From Terana coerulea (lineage: Eukaryota; Basidiomycota; Agaricomycetes; Polyporales; Phanerochaetaceae): DNA of 64,000 nt. The stretch spans positions 1-64,000 of the forward strand of contig JAKOGH010000658.1 of assembly GCA_024811115.1 (NCBI GenBank). Direction: 5' to 3'. Numbering within the stretch: the first letter of the stretch is position 1; the number at the start of each line of letters is the position of its first letter. The notes under the pieces are model-generated. The model was not told the DNA's origin, did no database searches, and saw nothing but the letters and a program-made list of their open reading frames with translations. Below are positions 23,935-36,870 of the stretch, piece after piece. The position numbers and the translations under genes were made by a program.

Positions 23935-24926
23935 TTGATGCGACGTGCTCAGTGTCAATGATGCCCTTCGCCTCCGAGAGCGTAGGCGCGTCTTCGATAT
24001 CCCCGAAAGATTGAACACCATTGTCTCAGCAATGAACTGCCAGACTGCATAGATCGTTGGCTTCCGGAAGCTCGGAGAGGGTGGCCTCAATTATTATTTC
24101 TTGTTACCTTGGACACCGGATCCTAGCTCGTTGCACGCATCCCGTACCCCCTCCTTGTTCCCAAGGCGTTTGCTCTCGCCAGCGAAGCCGCCACCATGAA
24201 CATTTTCCCTGCCAAAGGGCTCCCCTGTTCCCAGGGTCTACATATATTTCTGTACGTCCAGCAACGTGGCCAAGACGGAATGCACTCTAATGGAACATGT
24301 GGAAGGCTCCGACCTGAGCCAGATATGGCACGGCCTCGAGAAACATGAAGTTATCTCGCTGATGGACCAGCTCGCGTGGGTCGAGGAACGAGGGCATCAC
24401 ACTCTACGAGCAGGTTGAGAGCACCTCGCTCGAGGAGGAGCGATTGTGTGTAGACCCTATAACAAAGATATCCGCAGATACTTTGGTTCGCAAGGGTCCG
24501 GCTCGCAAGGCGGACGCGCGTGAGGCTAATCAACAGACTATCAGACTGTACTGTAGAGTGCGAGCGAGTAAGTACAAGGAATGTCCGTGAAAGGCAAAGG
24601 TATACGCACGCTCAGGATGTGGGAAAGTCACTGAGCGTGCTGGATGCGAAGTGCAGGAATATAAGGAAATGAAGGTGACTCGATACCAGGCATCGTAATT
24701 AAGGGACAAGGGACCGTAACGAAGGCAAAAAGGGTAAACGGTGCCCGTACTAAGAGACGGAGCTAGCAGCCTTTGTGGCGCAGCCACGGCGAGTCCATGG
24801 GCGCTTGCGCGCCGATGCGCGCACCTCGTCGTACAACTTCGACACCCTATGCATCAGTACCGCTGTAGTATGGATGAAGGGAAACAACTGAACGTATTCC
24901 ACGGACCATGTACATTTTACCATTGA
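23935..24926 (+). pseudogene. AIM9-like / APH-family phosphotransferase pseudogene
   Basis: Broken frames give, in family order, LRLRERRRVFDIPE, FRKLGEGGLNYYF, LVARIPYP, ASEAATMNIFP, VPRVY, TLMEHVEGSDLSQIW, MDQLAWVEE and, after the solo LTR, HQYRCSMDEGKQ. This matches the N-terminal lobe of fungal altered-inheritance-of-mitochondria-9-like kinases (aminoglycoside phosphotransferase fold), which are expanded in Agaricomycetes. There are stops (after QTA and DTGS) and frame changes, a solo LTR is inserted at 24,460-24,844, and the catalytic C-lobe is absent. It is clearly non-functional. The family assignment is from remembered conserved motifs. Confidence 0.7.
24460..24844 (-). mobile_element. 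Solo LTR (same Copia LTR family as 45,874 and 50,834)
   Basis: Read on the minus strand it begins TGTCGAAGTTG and ends ATCTTTGTTA, like the LTRs at 45,874-46,330 and 50,834-51,289. The shared block GCAAGGGTCCGGCTCGCAAG is at 24,490-24,510. It is flanked by a perfect 5-bp duplication CCCTA (24,455-24,459 and 24,845-24,849). No internal sequence remains, so it arose by LTR-LTR recombination. It sits inside the AIM9-like pseudogene. Confidence 0.9.
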
Positions 24927-25228
24927 TAATCGCACTCACACTTACTCCCTCTGTACACCAATGCGCGACCGAGTACTTGACATGCGGTCATTTCGGTATG
25001 CACATGGAAGCCTCGGGATGACACCAAGCCTCGATCCCTTGTCTGAAGTACTTATCCATTTGGTTTATGCCTGAGGCATAGACAAGTCCAATACGAAGGG
25101 ATGGTGCTCTGTTATTGTAAATTCTATGACATAGGACAATGGTATAGATGGCGGCTTTGGGAAGTGCAGCCGACGATCGTGAAACCCCTTTACGGCGCCG
25201 AGAGCCAGAGCGCGTGAGATGTGAATAT
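24927..25228. other. Intergenic between kinase relic and GMC1 3' end
   Basis: No gene or repeat recognised; it presumably holds the 3' untranslated region and terminator of the minus-strand GMC gene. Confidence 0.4.
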
Positions 25229-27813
25229 TCACACATCCGACTTGAGGATGTCCGCCGCCTAGATGACTCAATTCTGAATAAAACCCAGCAAATACCCAGC
25301 ATTAAGACGTACCTTTTCACCAATAGCATAGGCAACTGACTGGGTGTGGCAGGATAGTTGCTGCATGACAGTTTTAGATAAAAACTCTGTAGTACAGCAA
25401 AGTGCTCTTACCAGAGGTAGGATCGAGGCGTCAACCTACAAATACAACGAGGTAAGGCAAGGTCGGCTGATAACCCAGTAAATGCACGTACCACGCGTAG
25501 GTTGCTCGTACCATACACCTTAAGATCCGCATCGACAACACCACCGTCCGCGGCGGGAAGCATCGCCGCCGTGCCCACCGGATGATACACCGGCCCGCAA
25601 AAATCCTTCACATACTCCGTCAACCCCGCCTTCCCTTCGCGATCGTCTCCTTCGACGGGACGACAGGCTCCTTGACCTGGAGGCCGAGCGGCGGCGTGCC
25701 GAGCAGCCTGAGGGCGTACTGCAGGATGTGCACGACGAGGTCCAGGTCGGCCGCGTGGGCGAAGTAGTTGGGGTTGATCGCGGGCGGCGCTAGGGGTCAG
25801 CCGAGCCGATGTGCACCGTGCCGCGCGAGAGCGGGTGGGTGAGGGCGCAGAAGAACGAGGTGTAGCGCTTGCCGGGTTCTGCGGGAGGGACGTACGGCAT
25901 CGGTTGGCGGCCGGCCCACTGTAGCAACCTGTAGCAAGTGAGCTACGGCATCGAAGCTTCGTGCTAGAACATGACTCACTCAGCTTGCGGGTGCCGCTCG
26001 TCCGCAAACAATCTCTTTTGCACCTCGTACTGTTTCTGCAATCCAGCTCGGAGGGCAGGAATGGTGTTGCCGAGCATCTCCGTGTTGCGGGCCTCCGCTT
26101 GTGCTTGCCAGCCCTCTACTTCTTCCTTGGTGCCAAGAGCGGGAGCAGGGATGAAGACAAATGCCCGTGGAGGGATTGAGGCAAACAGTCCCTTTGTCTC
26201 CTTGCTGCAAAGCCACGGAATGGTAAGCACAGAGGCCATGGACCCAGCAGCAGGTACATACTAAAGCTCTTCATGATGCTTAATAACTTCTGGGCTGGTG
26301 AGAATATCCGGAGTTTCATCATCGGTGACAACCTCGGCGACGGTGCAAACGCCAATGTGGTCCTCTATTAATCGTTCATGAGCGAGAGCGCAGATGAGGA
26401 TCATTCACACGTACGCAAGTTTTCGCCTACACCGGGCAGATCGATAATAGTTGTGATCCCGTGTTTGGATAGGATGCTCGGGTTCCCGATTCCGGACAGC
26501 TCTAGGATCTGAGGGGTCTGGAAGGTACCTGGCACAACTGTCAACGCAAAATCAGAGATAGATCCCTTTATCCTCCCTACCAGCTGACAGAACGACATCT
26601 CGCTTCACGTTCTCAATGCGCAAGGTTGCCCCTTTGTGAACGACCTCCACGCCAGTCGCCCTTTGTGAAGCATCGTCACTCCTAAGAAGAATCTGCAAAG
26701 GGTCAGTCATTGCCCTTCACACGAGATCATAAAGCATACCTTCGTTACTTGCGCCTCGGTGAGTACAAGAAGGTTTGGGCGGTGGAGGTTGGGATCGAGA
26801 TACGCTGACGCAGCTGACGACCGAGTCGCAGTAACAGAGTCGATGGACAAAATTGAAGTCACGGAGCCGTCGTTGAATCCGCTGCCCTAACACAGATCTA
26901 GACGTGAGGGGGAGCGAAGATGTCATGGAGAGATGCCACCCACTGTCTCGGGATTTCTACGGACACCCAAAGCCTCGGCGGTATCGAACAATTTCAGCGG
27001 AAGGTCAGTATTGGTGGGCCCATAAGACTTGATGACGGGACCTGTGATAATGCTCTTAGTCGCTTCAAGCATAGGAAGAGCTGGTGAAACAAACCGCTGG
27101 TGCCGTGAAATGCTGGATCAGGTTTCGCAGCATATTTCTCTGCGTCTGCGTCCGAGAGTCCGCTGGGCTGCAGGGTCTCGCTCTGCCAAGGGAATTGAAC
27201 ATTGAGGTTGAGGGACGAAGCAGGGTACGTTCACGCACCTTCTTCATGTAATGTAACAGCGACTCCCAGTTCCAGCCTTTTGAGCCCAGCTCCTCCAGGG
27301 CGTCGATCTCACTTTTGGACGGTCGGAACATCCCCATGAAGTTGTTCTGCAGTGGCGATTCAGCATACATGTTACTGCCCAATAGCGCGAAACGCACCAG
27401 CGAGGATCCACCGAGTCCCTTGCCACGGGGTTGGAGAACAACTTGGTTGTTGGCTCCGAGTCTTTCTTGCGGAACGGAGAGGAAGGTCCAGTCAAACTTG
27501 GGGTTGGCAATGGTACGGCCCATGTATCCTAATATACCGAATTAGCGTCGTAATTGCTGGGAAGATTCGCGCAGCTGCGGCGTACCAGGGACATCGATCT
27601 CAGGCGTAGGACCGTGGTGCACGCCGGCTTCAACAACCAGTACAGTGAGGTTGGGATCCTCACTCAAACTTCGCGTCCAGCACGTTAACTTCCAGCTATA
27701 GCAAGGAAACGCGAAGCGTACCGTGCCGCAAGTGCAAGCCCGGCCGTGCCACCGCCGACGATGAGGTAGTCGACCGCGGAGCGAGATATCTCGGGGTAAC
27801 TGACCAGAGGCAT
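25229..27813 (-). CDS. GMC oxidoreductase 1 (FAD-dependent alcohol oxidase/dehydrogenase, AA3-like)
   Basis: Glucose-methanol-choline family flavoenzyme oxidising an alcohol or sugar. ATG at 27,813 opens MPLVSYPEISRSAVDYLIVG with the FAD dinucleotide motif GGGTAGLALAAR. GKGLGGSSL is followed by a spliced NNFMGMFRPSKSEIDALE. The second GMC signature SAGTFQTPQILELSGIGNP is near 26,520. The C-terminus has catalytic His in YHPVGTAAMLP and a second His in SCHTQSVAYAIGEKAAD, with stop TGA at 25,229. About ten introns of 45-60 nt restore frame in every case but two: near 25,790 (CCCC before TAGCG) and near 25,640 (GGG in AAGGGAAGG) one base is missing. Both are in homopolymers, so either base-calling loss or recent decay. 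There is no signal peptide, so it is probably intracellular, unlike GMC2. It faces away from the DUF6534 gene. Confidence 0.88.
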
Positions 27814-29825
27814 GGCAGCCGGAGCTTCGGTGAGAGAGAATGTTGGTGAGCTTCGCGAACAGATGCTACTGAGAGAGCGTACATTTAAGCCTCTCTGGGA
27901 TCACAGAAGTTTGGTCCCATCTGCGCTTGTATGCAATCGGAGGAACCAGCGGTACCGCGAGCGATGATGCCCCTACTGCACCCAAACATGCTGCGCGGCG
28001 GACGATGGTCTGATAGAGTTGCGTCCACTGTACGCAGGCTGGTCGACTGAGAAGCTGTCCGGACAGGGGGCGTAGCTAGGATATCGATGTAGGACGGCCG
28101 AGACTGAAGACGAAAATCCGTACCGCATCGCCGCAGCAAGAAAGCGGCACGGTCGTGCTGGCGCTGCGTGTAGCTAGTAGCGCTGATGACGTGATCCACA
28201 TCCGTAAGCGCTTGGGGATGGTTCGCCGGCTTGGAGTTGACGGCGACCATTTGAATTTGACCAGCTCGTCCAGTGTGCCAGCGACAGGCCGGACCTACAT
28301 TCCTGCAAAGCACACGGGCTATAGTATGCGTCAGCTTGGGACATGGCTCGAACGCCCCATCGAGCGTTTTCGTCGCTCAACCCGCGGCAAGTAGTACACG
28401 ACTGGCAGGTGAGTCTAACGTTAACTTCTGAAGACTATAATATTCTCTGCCTCGTACACTGTTTATCGGACCCAATGGTAGCTGCTACCCAAAGCTCACG
28501 GTACTCGACGTCGGAAGATCCCTTGCCAGCCCGAAAGTGAGACTGACTGGAGCTAACGTTCGCCCCTTCGAGCCGCGAGGCGCCCCGGTAACTATATTCT
28601 AAAATGTGCTTTTCATATGACTCTGTCTGATAAACTCACACAGTGCACGCTTTGTTGAGAAGTTGACTGTCATGGGTCACGTACTGGACCCTTTGTCCTG
28701 TACCGGACCGCTCAGGCCTCAGCAACGCTCAGTGTGCGTAAGGACAACCTCATCAGCGGCCCGGGTGGCGGGAGGTCGGGCTGTGCAATGCCCCGCTGAG
28801 CTCACAGCACTCTATGTAAGTTTCAATCTGAAGCACGTCACGGCGGGGATAGCTCATCAGTGCCCAGCAGGCACATTCAATGTTCAGGGCCAGTAGAAAG
28901 ACCCGCGCTGTGCCGCCTGTGCAGTGCCGGTATCGCGCCGCGCCGTTCTATCACGGATACTTGGCGCCACAACGCCCTGCGGTAATTGAAATGCGCCAGC
29001 GCGGTAATGCTCTGTGCTGGATCATCACACGACGCTGTTGCTGCTGCAAGCATAAGCAACGGTACCCGTTGTTGGCCTCTTGGTAAGAGCTGCCTTCTGT
29101 CTCACCGCCCGCCTTCATCACTGTCGGTGTTTTGCAGATAATCACAGCGCACTACGAGACCTGCTAGTTGCGCTGTGTCTTATCCCCGCCGTCGCCGGCC
29201 GGTAGGATGGGTGATGAGTGATATGTTATCAACGGGGAGCCAGTAAGGTTGCGCAGTTTGTTGCTTGGTAAGTCCTTATATTCGTGCAGGTCTCGTCAAG
29301 TTAAAAATCACATCGTCGCGTTTATGTTGTTGCTTTCAGCTGTGGTGCATATACAAAAATGTACTAGTTTCTTGGGAAGTTGAGATACGCAATGTCCCGA
29401 CCTCTGGCGGAGCGCACAACAGAACGGGTCGGGAACGGGACTATCACCATACCCGGAGACTTATTCTCATTCACCAGGTCAGATGAATGAGGTACGGGCG
29501 GTCATACCTGATGCATCGGGTATGGCCCCCCGCAGAGCAGTGCTCATACGCACGGACGGTGGGTCCTCTGACCATGTCAGTCGTGCGTGCGTCTGACTTC
29601 ACCAGCAAAGCGCCGGCGGGGATGCACCGCTCACGGATGATCTGTATTTGCACTCAAACAGATCTAGTCTGAGCACAACATGCTACCCCACCAGCAATCT
29701 ATTCCTTTTGTGCTGGGTAGGTTTCGAGCCTATTGGGGCGCTTAGTCGTCTCACTCTGGCGTTCTCCAAGTATAATCAGCCCGCTTTTTGCCTCTTGCGT
29801 CGTCTGCCCTCACGCTGCCCCCTCA
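27814..29825. other. Intergenic region between divergent GMC1 and DUF6534 genes
   Basis: About 2 kb with no gene I can support. It must contain the promoters of the two divergent genes. Short open frames (for example minus 27,885-28,313) have no domain, introns or conservation visible here. Confidence 0.5.
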
Positions 29826-31348
29826 ATGTCAACTATCACAGTAACGTTACCCGTAAATGTGGCGCCCATGTGAGCCAGCTCTCGGCTCGCTTATGATGTA
29901 TAATACTCATCTTGGCCTCCTGCACGTAGCGCAGCACCTGTAGTACGTGCTCTAATCGTGTATACTCTGCACGGGCGCGATGCTGACTTGAAGACAGCTC
30001 TTAGGTTACTTTTTAATTGGGGCCTTTTTGGTGCACTATCAGTTCAAGTCTGTAGGTCTTGTATCTCGACTCCGTTGCGCAGATCACTGCTGAGTATATG
30101 ATCCTACCTAGACATATATCACATCTCCTTCCCGAAGGATGCTACGAAGATCAAGGCCTTGGTGTATACCCTGTACTGTATCGAATTGACCCAGACCATC
30201 CTTGTCACGCATGACGCCTACAACGCCTATGCGAAATCCTTCGGCAACTTGGCCGAACTGAACGCGATACAGAACGAATGGCTTGCTGTCCCTGTGTTTA
30301 GTAGCATTGGTACGGCCCTCCTTCTGTTCTGGTGTCAATATCACTGAGCTGCTCGAGTATAGTCAGCTGTGCGGTGCAAATGTACTATGCTTATCGACTC
30401 AAACTTCTCTCTGGGTCTTTGGTGCTGCAGGTCGCTGTATCCTTGGTATGTACAATGCGCATATGCGTCCTCTGAATCTCTACAACTGACGGTGAACGGA
30501 TCTATAGATTGCACTAGCTCAAGGTGTCGCTGGTATCGTGTCGGGCGCCCAGGCATTTGTGATTGGTAATTTCGCAGACTTGGCCTCAAGAGCGTTCGTG
30601 AGCACCGCGGTATGTCTGGGCCCTGAATGACTTCGTATGTTTCTGACATGAACGGCTCCGACAGATCTGGCTCGCGGGGTGCGCAATTTGCGACGTTATC
30701 ATTGCTATATGCATGGCATATCTCGTACGTGTGCTAGAGATTCCGCAGCTCGCACTATATTTATCAGCCCATAACAGCTTTCCCGTCGTGATAGCGGAAT
30801 TCCTCAAACTCACGCGATCGTGACAAAATTGGTCCGTCTGGTTGTTGAGACTGGTTCACTCACTGGTACGCTACCATCTCTCGTTCCCTGTGCTCACAGA
30901 ATGCTTATCCCATGCGCAACGTAAGCCACAACGGCAACCATCGACATCATTCTCTACTTCGCATTCCCGCACAACTCGTACCACGCATGCGTCGCACTCG
31001 TTCTGGCCAAGCTGTACTCCAACTCGCTCCTGGTGTTGTTTAACAACCGCGTTCGGATCGTCGGATCGCGGAACTGGTCTCAAGACAGTTCGTACATGTC
31101 GTTTGGCGGACAGGTGAAATCGCAGAAACACGCCTCCAAGCCGACGCCCGTGATGCTCAACGCCCGTACCGCGGCCAATGCGCTCAACGGCGTGCAGGTC
31201 TCCGAAGAGACTTGGACTGACGCTAATGAGATACCCATGAATGCACAGGTGAGCTTGGTCAATCGGCGTACAGATTTCGTGTGTTTCTGACCCGTGTCTC
31301 TAGCCGTACAGCTCGAAGAAGACGTTGGATCTGCCCGAAGACCTCTAA
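29826..31348 (+). CDS. DUF6534 multi-pass membrane protein
   Basis: Intact gene of the agaricomycete DUF6534 family (seven-TM-like, function unknown). ATG 29,826 gives MSTITVTLPVNVAP. Exons are 29,826-29,869, a 12-nt micro-exon 29,935-29,946, 30,005-30,051 (LLFNWGLFGALSVQ), 30,112-30,309 (YIYHISFPKDATKIKALVYT) and more, ending PYSSKKTLDLPEDL at TAA 31,346-31,348. Hydrophobic segments include LVYTLYCIELTQTILVT, IALAQGVAGIVSGAQAFVIG, IWLAGCAICDVIIAICMAYL and TATIDIILYFAFPH. The family signature VTKLVRLVVETGSLTA then FNNRVRIV is present. All introns have GT-AG ends and restore frame with no stop. The micro-exon is inferred only from frame and family length, and is the least certain part. The gene lies between two GMC genes; any link with them is unknown. 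Confidence 0.88.
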
Positions 31349-31924
31349 CGATCGCACATGACAATATCCATTATGGGGCTTTTCATGCTTGTGAACTTAA
31401 GGTAGACGAGAATATTTATAAGGCACGAGTTGGTTAGTGGATATACATTCTCTTAATATGTTGTATACTCCTGTTCATTATACTGAGGCGATGTTGCTGA
31501 GAAACGATTTATACCTGTACCTGGACGCGCGGGCGGTTTCTCGCATCTGTAACAGCATCCGCTGCCACAGTCGAGTGGACCTCGTCGGATCACGGCCGCG
31601 CGGCAGCTGCGAATTGCTTCCGTGAACGCGCCGGGTTGGCAGCGGACCGCGGTGCGCCTAGGGATCCCGAGATTACCGGAGCTAGTTCAGCTGCCGGCGT
31701 GTGGGCTCTACTACATGACCGCCGAAAGCATGGCGACAATCTGTCGCAGACCAAGGCACCCGGAAGCCAGTTGCGGTGGCGTTTAGTGTGGATGATTGAT
31801 GCACTTGTCGGCATGGAGGTATATGAGACATGTAGTCTTGTCGCCATCCTTACTTAACTCCTTGCACTAGTTTCGCAGTAACCCTGTTCAAACCATCACG
31901 ACCCTAGGACGCGTCCAGCCTACT
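31349..31924. other. Promoter region of GMC2
   Basis: 576 bp between two genes on the same strand, AT-rich at 31,420-31,510. I see no repeat or gene. It should hold the terminator of the DUF6534 gene and the promoter of GMC2. Confidence 0.4.
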
Positions 31925-34259
31925 ATGCTCGCTCTTTCTGTGGCCGTCCTTGCTTTGGCACATTTGGCTGCAGCTAACGTGTACACCAGTGCGTCCCAGT
32001 TGCCAAAGTCTACTTACGATTTTGTTGTCGTAGGAGGTACGTTCCATTGCCCCATCGCATCTGAGACGACCTGATGGTGACCTTCCGCTTGCTGCATAGG
32101 TGGAACGGCAGGAAGTGTAGTCGCCGCACGGTTGTCTGAAAATCCAAACTTCTCCGTGCTGCTCATCGAGGCTGGCGTCTCGTATGTATATAACGAGTGT
32201 CAACGTACAAACGCTCACTTCACCACAGGGACGCTGGTCTTCTCAACGTCGAGGTGCCGTTCCTAGCACCGACCAATGTGCCCTTCTCGGCTCTGACTTG
32301 GAACTATACAACCGCGCCACAGCGCGAGTTGAACGACCGCGCAATAACATATGCTAGGGGACGTGTGCTGGGAGGCAGCAGCTCAATCAGTACGTGTCAA
32401 TTTGTGTGGTTATGGCCCCATTTTGTGACAGTCTTTTAGATTTCTTAGCGTATACGAGGGGCTCCGACGAGGAATATGATCGTTGGGCAGATATTACCGG
32501 CGACTCCGGATGGTCATGGCGCGAAGTCTCGCCATATTACCTCAAGGTACGTGCTACAATCAGCTGATTCACATTGAACGCCTATGAACCTTTTAAGCAG
32601 AACTCTCGTTTGGTTTCTCCTGCAGATAACCACAGCACGGTCGGAGAAGTCAATCCTTCCAGCCATGGGTATGGTCCACTGGAGATTAGTGTACCAGGAT
32701 TTCCCACTGAGATCGATGAGCGGGTTATCAATACAAGCAAAGAGTCGGGCCCTGAGTTCCCATTCAATATTGACATCAATTCCGGGAATGCTGTGGGCGT
32801 TGGTGCGTTTAATCTCAATAGTATTGTCCATAGCTGATCCTGGTGTCTGACCATCCTTTCCTTCCTGAATACTTAGGCTTAACCCAGAGCACAATCGGCG
32901 GCGGTCAGCGAAGCAGTGCCTCCTCGGCATATCTTCAGCCGAATTTAGGCAGAAAGAACCTCGACATTCTCGTACAGAACACAGTTACTAGGTTAATCTC
33001 AACCGGCACTTCTCGTGGATGCCTCACTCTCAAGAAAGTGGAGTTCTCCGCGGGCCCGACAGGTATGTGCTTGTCGCTCCCCCCTGTGCAGTGTAAAGGC
33101 TTATACAGTAAATGATATTAGCTCCGCGATCAACTGTGACAGCAACTAACGAGGTGATCCTTTCGGCGGGATCGATCGGTACACCACAGATCCTCATGCT
33201 ATCTGGCATTGGCGACTCAACGACGCTCAAGAAATTCGGTATCCAGCCTCTCGTCAATCTGCCAGACGTCGGCCAAAATCTTCAGGACCACCCGATCCTC
33301 ACCAACTATTGGGCGGTTAGCTCCAACGGCACCTACGACGACGTGTTGCGAAACCTGACCCTGCTCACGGACGACTTAGCGCAATGGGAGTCCAGCAAGA
33401 CAGGCCTGTTCACGGACTCTCCTGTGAGCGCGCTGGCGTTCTTGCGTCTGCCGAGCAACGCATCCATTTTTGCCAATGTATCTGATCCAACTGCAGGTGC
33501 GTATAGCAAGTTCTTGACCGGTGGAAATTAGCTGATCCCACTGTTTTCCAGGACCTCAAAGCGCACACATGGAACTGTTGTTCTCTGTGAGTGCGCAATT
33601 CGCGGTATTATGAGCTGTATTGATCCACCAACCAGGATGGTTACGGCGCCACTGTGGATCCTCAGCCTCCTACCGGCCATTTCCTCACCATCTTCACTGC
33701 TGTGGTCTCACCTCTATCTCGTGAGTACTTCCCTGGGCGGCAGCGCTTTCCCCTCTGATCCATTTCGTTAGGTGGGTCTATTACACTCGCGTCGTCCGAT
33801 CCATTTGCCTTCCCGGTCATAGACCCTCAATTCTTCTCATCGCCATTCGATCAATACACAATGGTACAGGCGATCAAGACGGCTCGTACTTTTGTTGAGA
33901 GGCCTCCTTGGAACGGCTTCATTGTCTCGCGTTCCGGCACTGTCGGCAGTACCGAGACGGATGCAGAGATCCTTGCCGCTGCGCGGGAGGAGGTAGTTAC
34001 TATCTGGCACCCGACCTCGACCGCGAGTATGTCGCCCAAAAACGCCTCTCGGGGCGTGGTAGACCCGGATTTATTGGTCAAAGGCACGTGTGGCCTACGA
34101 GTGGTTGACGCCTCCGTCATTGTGAGTACACTAGATCCATGCACGCGTTGAAGGCTAAAGCTTTGTGCGCAGCCTAAGATTCCCGCTGCGCACCCCATTG
34201 CAGCCATATACATCGTTGCTGAACGTGCAGCAGATTTAATCAAGGAGACGTGGACATGA
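31925..34259 (+). CDS. GMC oxidoreductase 2, secreted (aryl-alcohol-oxidase-like, AA3_2)
   Basis: Intact secreted flavoenzyme. ATG 31,925 starts a signal peptide ([20 protein letters not shown]). The FAD motif [20 protein letters not shown] is split by an intron in GGG. Then come [22 protein letters not shown] (intron at 32,390), [17 protein letters not shown] near 33,165-33,215 and [12 protein letters not shown]. The catalytic His is in [11 protein letters not shown] near 34,007. The terminal [20 protein letters not shown] carries the second His, and the stop TGA ends at 34,259. About nine short introns all restore frame. Members of this branch oxidise benzylic or other primary alcohols with O2, giving H2O2 for peroxidases in wood decay. 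The exact substrate cannot be told from sequence. An NADP(H) AKR of the aryl-alcohol dehydrogenase type lies 4 kb downstream. Confidence 0.92.
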
Positions 34260-35498
34260 ATGTTGGGCTAGGCTTCTTTCGTTATCATACATTTAATACT
34301 TTATTTATAAAAGGTGCTTAGCCTGACGTACATCATAATATCTGTAGACCGTCCATGGCCGGATTAGGTGCCATCAGGCTTTGTGGCGTCGAAGGCCACG
34401 TGGATTGGCTGAGCCTTTCCTCAAAACTCTTCGGCGTGGGTCGCAAAGATCCGAATGAACGTGGCTACGACGAATAAACACACGAAGAACGGCAGAAAAA
34501 GTGCGAATTAAACGCGAGTTGTTCCCATGTTCTGACTCCCTATACCTCGGCCGCATCCGCAACGTCCTGCTCGCCTTGTGCCCTTTACGCCGACCGCGCG
34601 CAAGGCATTCGCATAGAGCTCGAGAAGCTTCGCCACCGTATTTCTAGATATGTCTTTATGATGTGGGTAAACATGGCCACGCAGACGCGCTTCTGGCCTT
34701 TGTGGCACAACAGGTTTTGAGTTGAGATATCGAGCTGAGGAAAGCAGCCGTGCCCAAGTCAACGCGACGGAAGTATCGTGTAACACTAGCAACATCCTAG
34801 AGGCGATTAGGCGATGGGCAGTCGGCCAGTCAAAGATCCACGGAAGGCACCGCGAGGCCGTCATAAAACCATCTCACTAGACGAGGTCGACATTATAGGG
34901 CTCGTGTAATTGTGGTCCATACGGTGGTAAACACCAGGCGATAGCACCTGACAGCAGAGTGTGCGAGTTAGCGTCAGGGCAGCCGTACGCTAACCCGCGT
35001 GAAAGCAGACGGGCGTATGGTATCGTGATTCCAGGTCCAACGGGTGCACGTACTAACTGTGCATGTTCTCGACTGCCGTTCTACGATAACAGGCAGCCTA
35101 GACGACCGGGGACCGGGATAAATCGTTGCAGTACCAATGACAGGAGTGCGAGATCAAGGTCTGGTTCGTTCTTCAGCGCGGGCGTCGCTGCTGATCCTCA
35201 AGTGAAGCGTCGAATGCATTACTTTGAAGTTTGCAGACCGTCAGCACCCCTCAGCCAACGATTGTTGCACTAAACACACCTATGATACCCATATCTCATT
35301 ATCCAGCCCTAACGATCGCCTTCAGCGTTGCCATGACTGTCGCCCAAGGGGAACAAGGAGAAGGGTTGGGCGACTAGGACCAGTACTCTCCGGACCTAGG
35401 ATCGCCGTTCGACGAGAACACGTGGTGTTAAGTTCGCGTAACAGAGGTACGACGATGAGAATGCAAGGAGTGATCGTGCGATTCAAAGGTCCCTTGAA
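34260..35498. other. Intergenic, no gene supported
   Basis: A 118-codon minus-strand frame at 34,508-34,864 (KDISRNTVAKLLELYANALR in part) has some helical character but no neighbours, introns or family I recognise. The rest holds nothing I can name. Confidence 0.4.
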
Positions 35499-35503
35499 CT
35501 TTT

Positions 35504-36870
35504 TATCAAAATAAGGTCTTGGGGACGGCACGGGCACTCGCGCATAACGTCGAGGACGGTAAGAGTGATGGTGTGCAGCACCCGAGAGGGTGCAAATGCG
35601 TAAGGGATAGGTACAAGTATGTGAGTGACCTATATACGTTCACGAGTAGTGTCCGGGTGCAGTAAGCATAGTAACGGTACCTTAATAACACTAAAATACC
35701 GAAATCTGACACTCCCCTTCAAGCCCTGCAGTGAGAAGACAAGCTGTAGAGGCTTGCAGCGAAAGAACAAGAGAGCAAGGGTAAAGGGAGATATAAAAGA
35801 ATGATTGTGGATATGGGGTTCAATGGATATGTGCAAAGCAAGACTTAGGGACATGGGGCGAGATGAAGGTGACAAATGGGGGTAGACAAAAACTCAATCC
35901 AACTGAGAACGTACGAGGGCAAAGACCGAACGCGCATCCGAACACATCGGATGGCGCACCAAATCGCGCGAGTACTCCGACTCCAGCGCGTGCATCAAGC
36001 CAACACTTGGCGATGCTGGTCACCCAATCCAGGGGACGGTGGCACGCATGCCGTGCACAACAGCGCTCACCTCGCAAGGGAGCCTGTTTGCGTCTGCACC
36101 TCGATACAACCAGGAGTATCCAACTCCTAACCCTAGACCATATACTTGTCCACCAATCGCAGATGGCGCTCTTGAAGGCGCGCGAGTGCTTGCGGAAGGA
36201 CGCACGGATGAACGAACGAGGATGCTGACAGTCGGGATATCAGCGACGCGTCGGTATCGAGTCCTCTTCAGGACACTGATCGGATAGGCGGCGACGGCGG
36301 CGGGACAGCTCAGCGCATGAGCGTCGACGAAAGCACGATGGGCCGCGAGATCAACTCGACCGAATGACGACGGGAGTGGCGCAGGCAGGCACGGCTGCCG
36401 CGCTGGATGAACGGATGGAGCTCAGGCCAGGAACGGCTAGCGAGCGATGAGCGGATTTGGCGCAGCGAAGCGCCGAGAGTCACAGAGGGCGGTGTCGGCC
36501 GACGGCGACGCAAAAGTCGTACGAAGGGTGTGGTCGACAGCGAGAGCGACGTGGGGAATAGCGACGGGGCCATGGAATGAACGAGAGGTCCCCAAGAGTG
36601 TCGGTCGAAGGGGTAAGAGACCGACGGACGGCTTTGGTGCCGGGAGCCAACCGGGACGCGTTTGTATCAAAATAAGGTCTTGGGGACGGCGCGGGCACTG
36701 CGCATAACGTCGAGGACGGTAAGAGTGATGGTGTGCAGCACCCGAGAGGGTGCAAACGCGTAAGGGATAGGTACAAGTATGTGAGTGACCTATATACGTT
36801 ACGAGTAGTGTCCGGGTGCAGTAAGCATAGTAACGGTACCTTAATAACACTAAAATACCGAAATCTGACA
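35504..36870 (-). mobile_element. 1,367-bp non-autonomous LTR element (TRIM-like) with perfect target duplication
   Basis: Direct repeats 35,504-35,711 and 36,665-36,870 (about 207 bp each) differ at only a handful of positions. On the minus strand each begins TGTCAGATTTCGG and ends TTATTTTGATA. Both flanks are CTTTT (35,499-35,503 and 36,871-36,875). A purine tract, CTTGAAGGGGAG on the minus strand, directly precedes the LTR at 35,711, as a polypurine tract should. The 953-bp interior has no gag or pol. Near-identical LTRs suggest a recent insertion, so an autonomous partner probably exists elsewhere in the genome. Confidence 0.92.
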
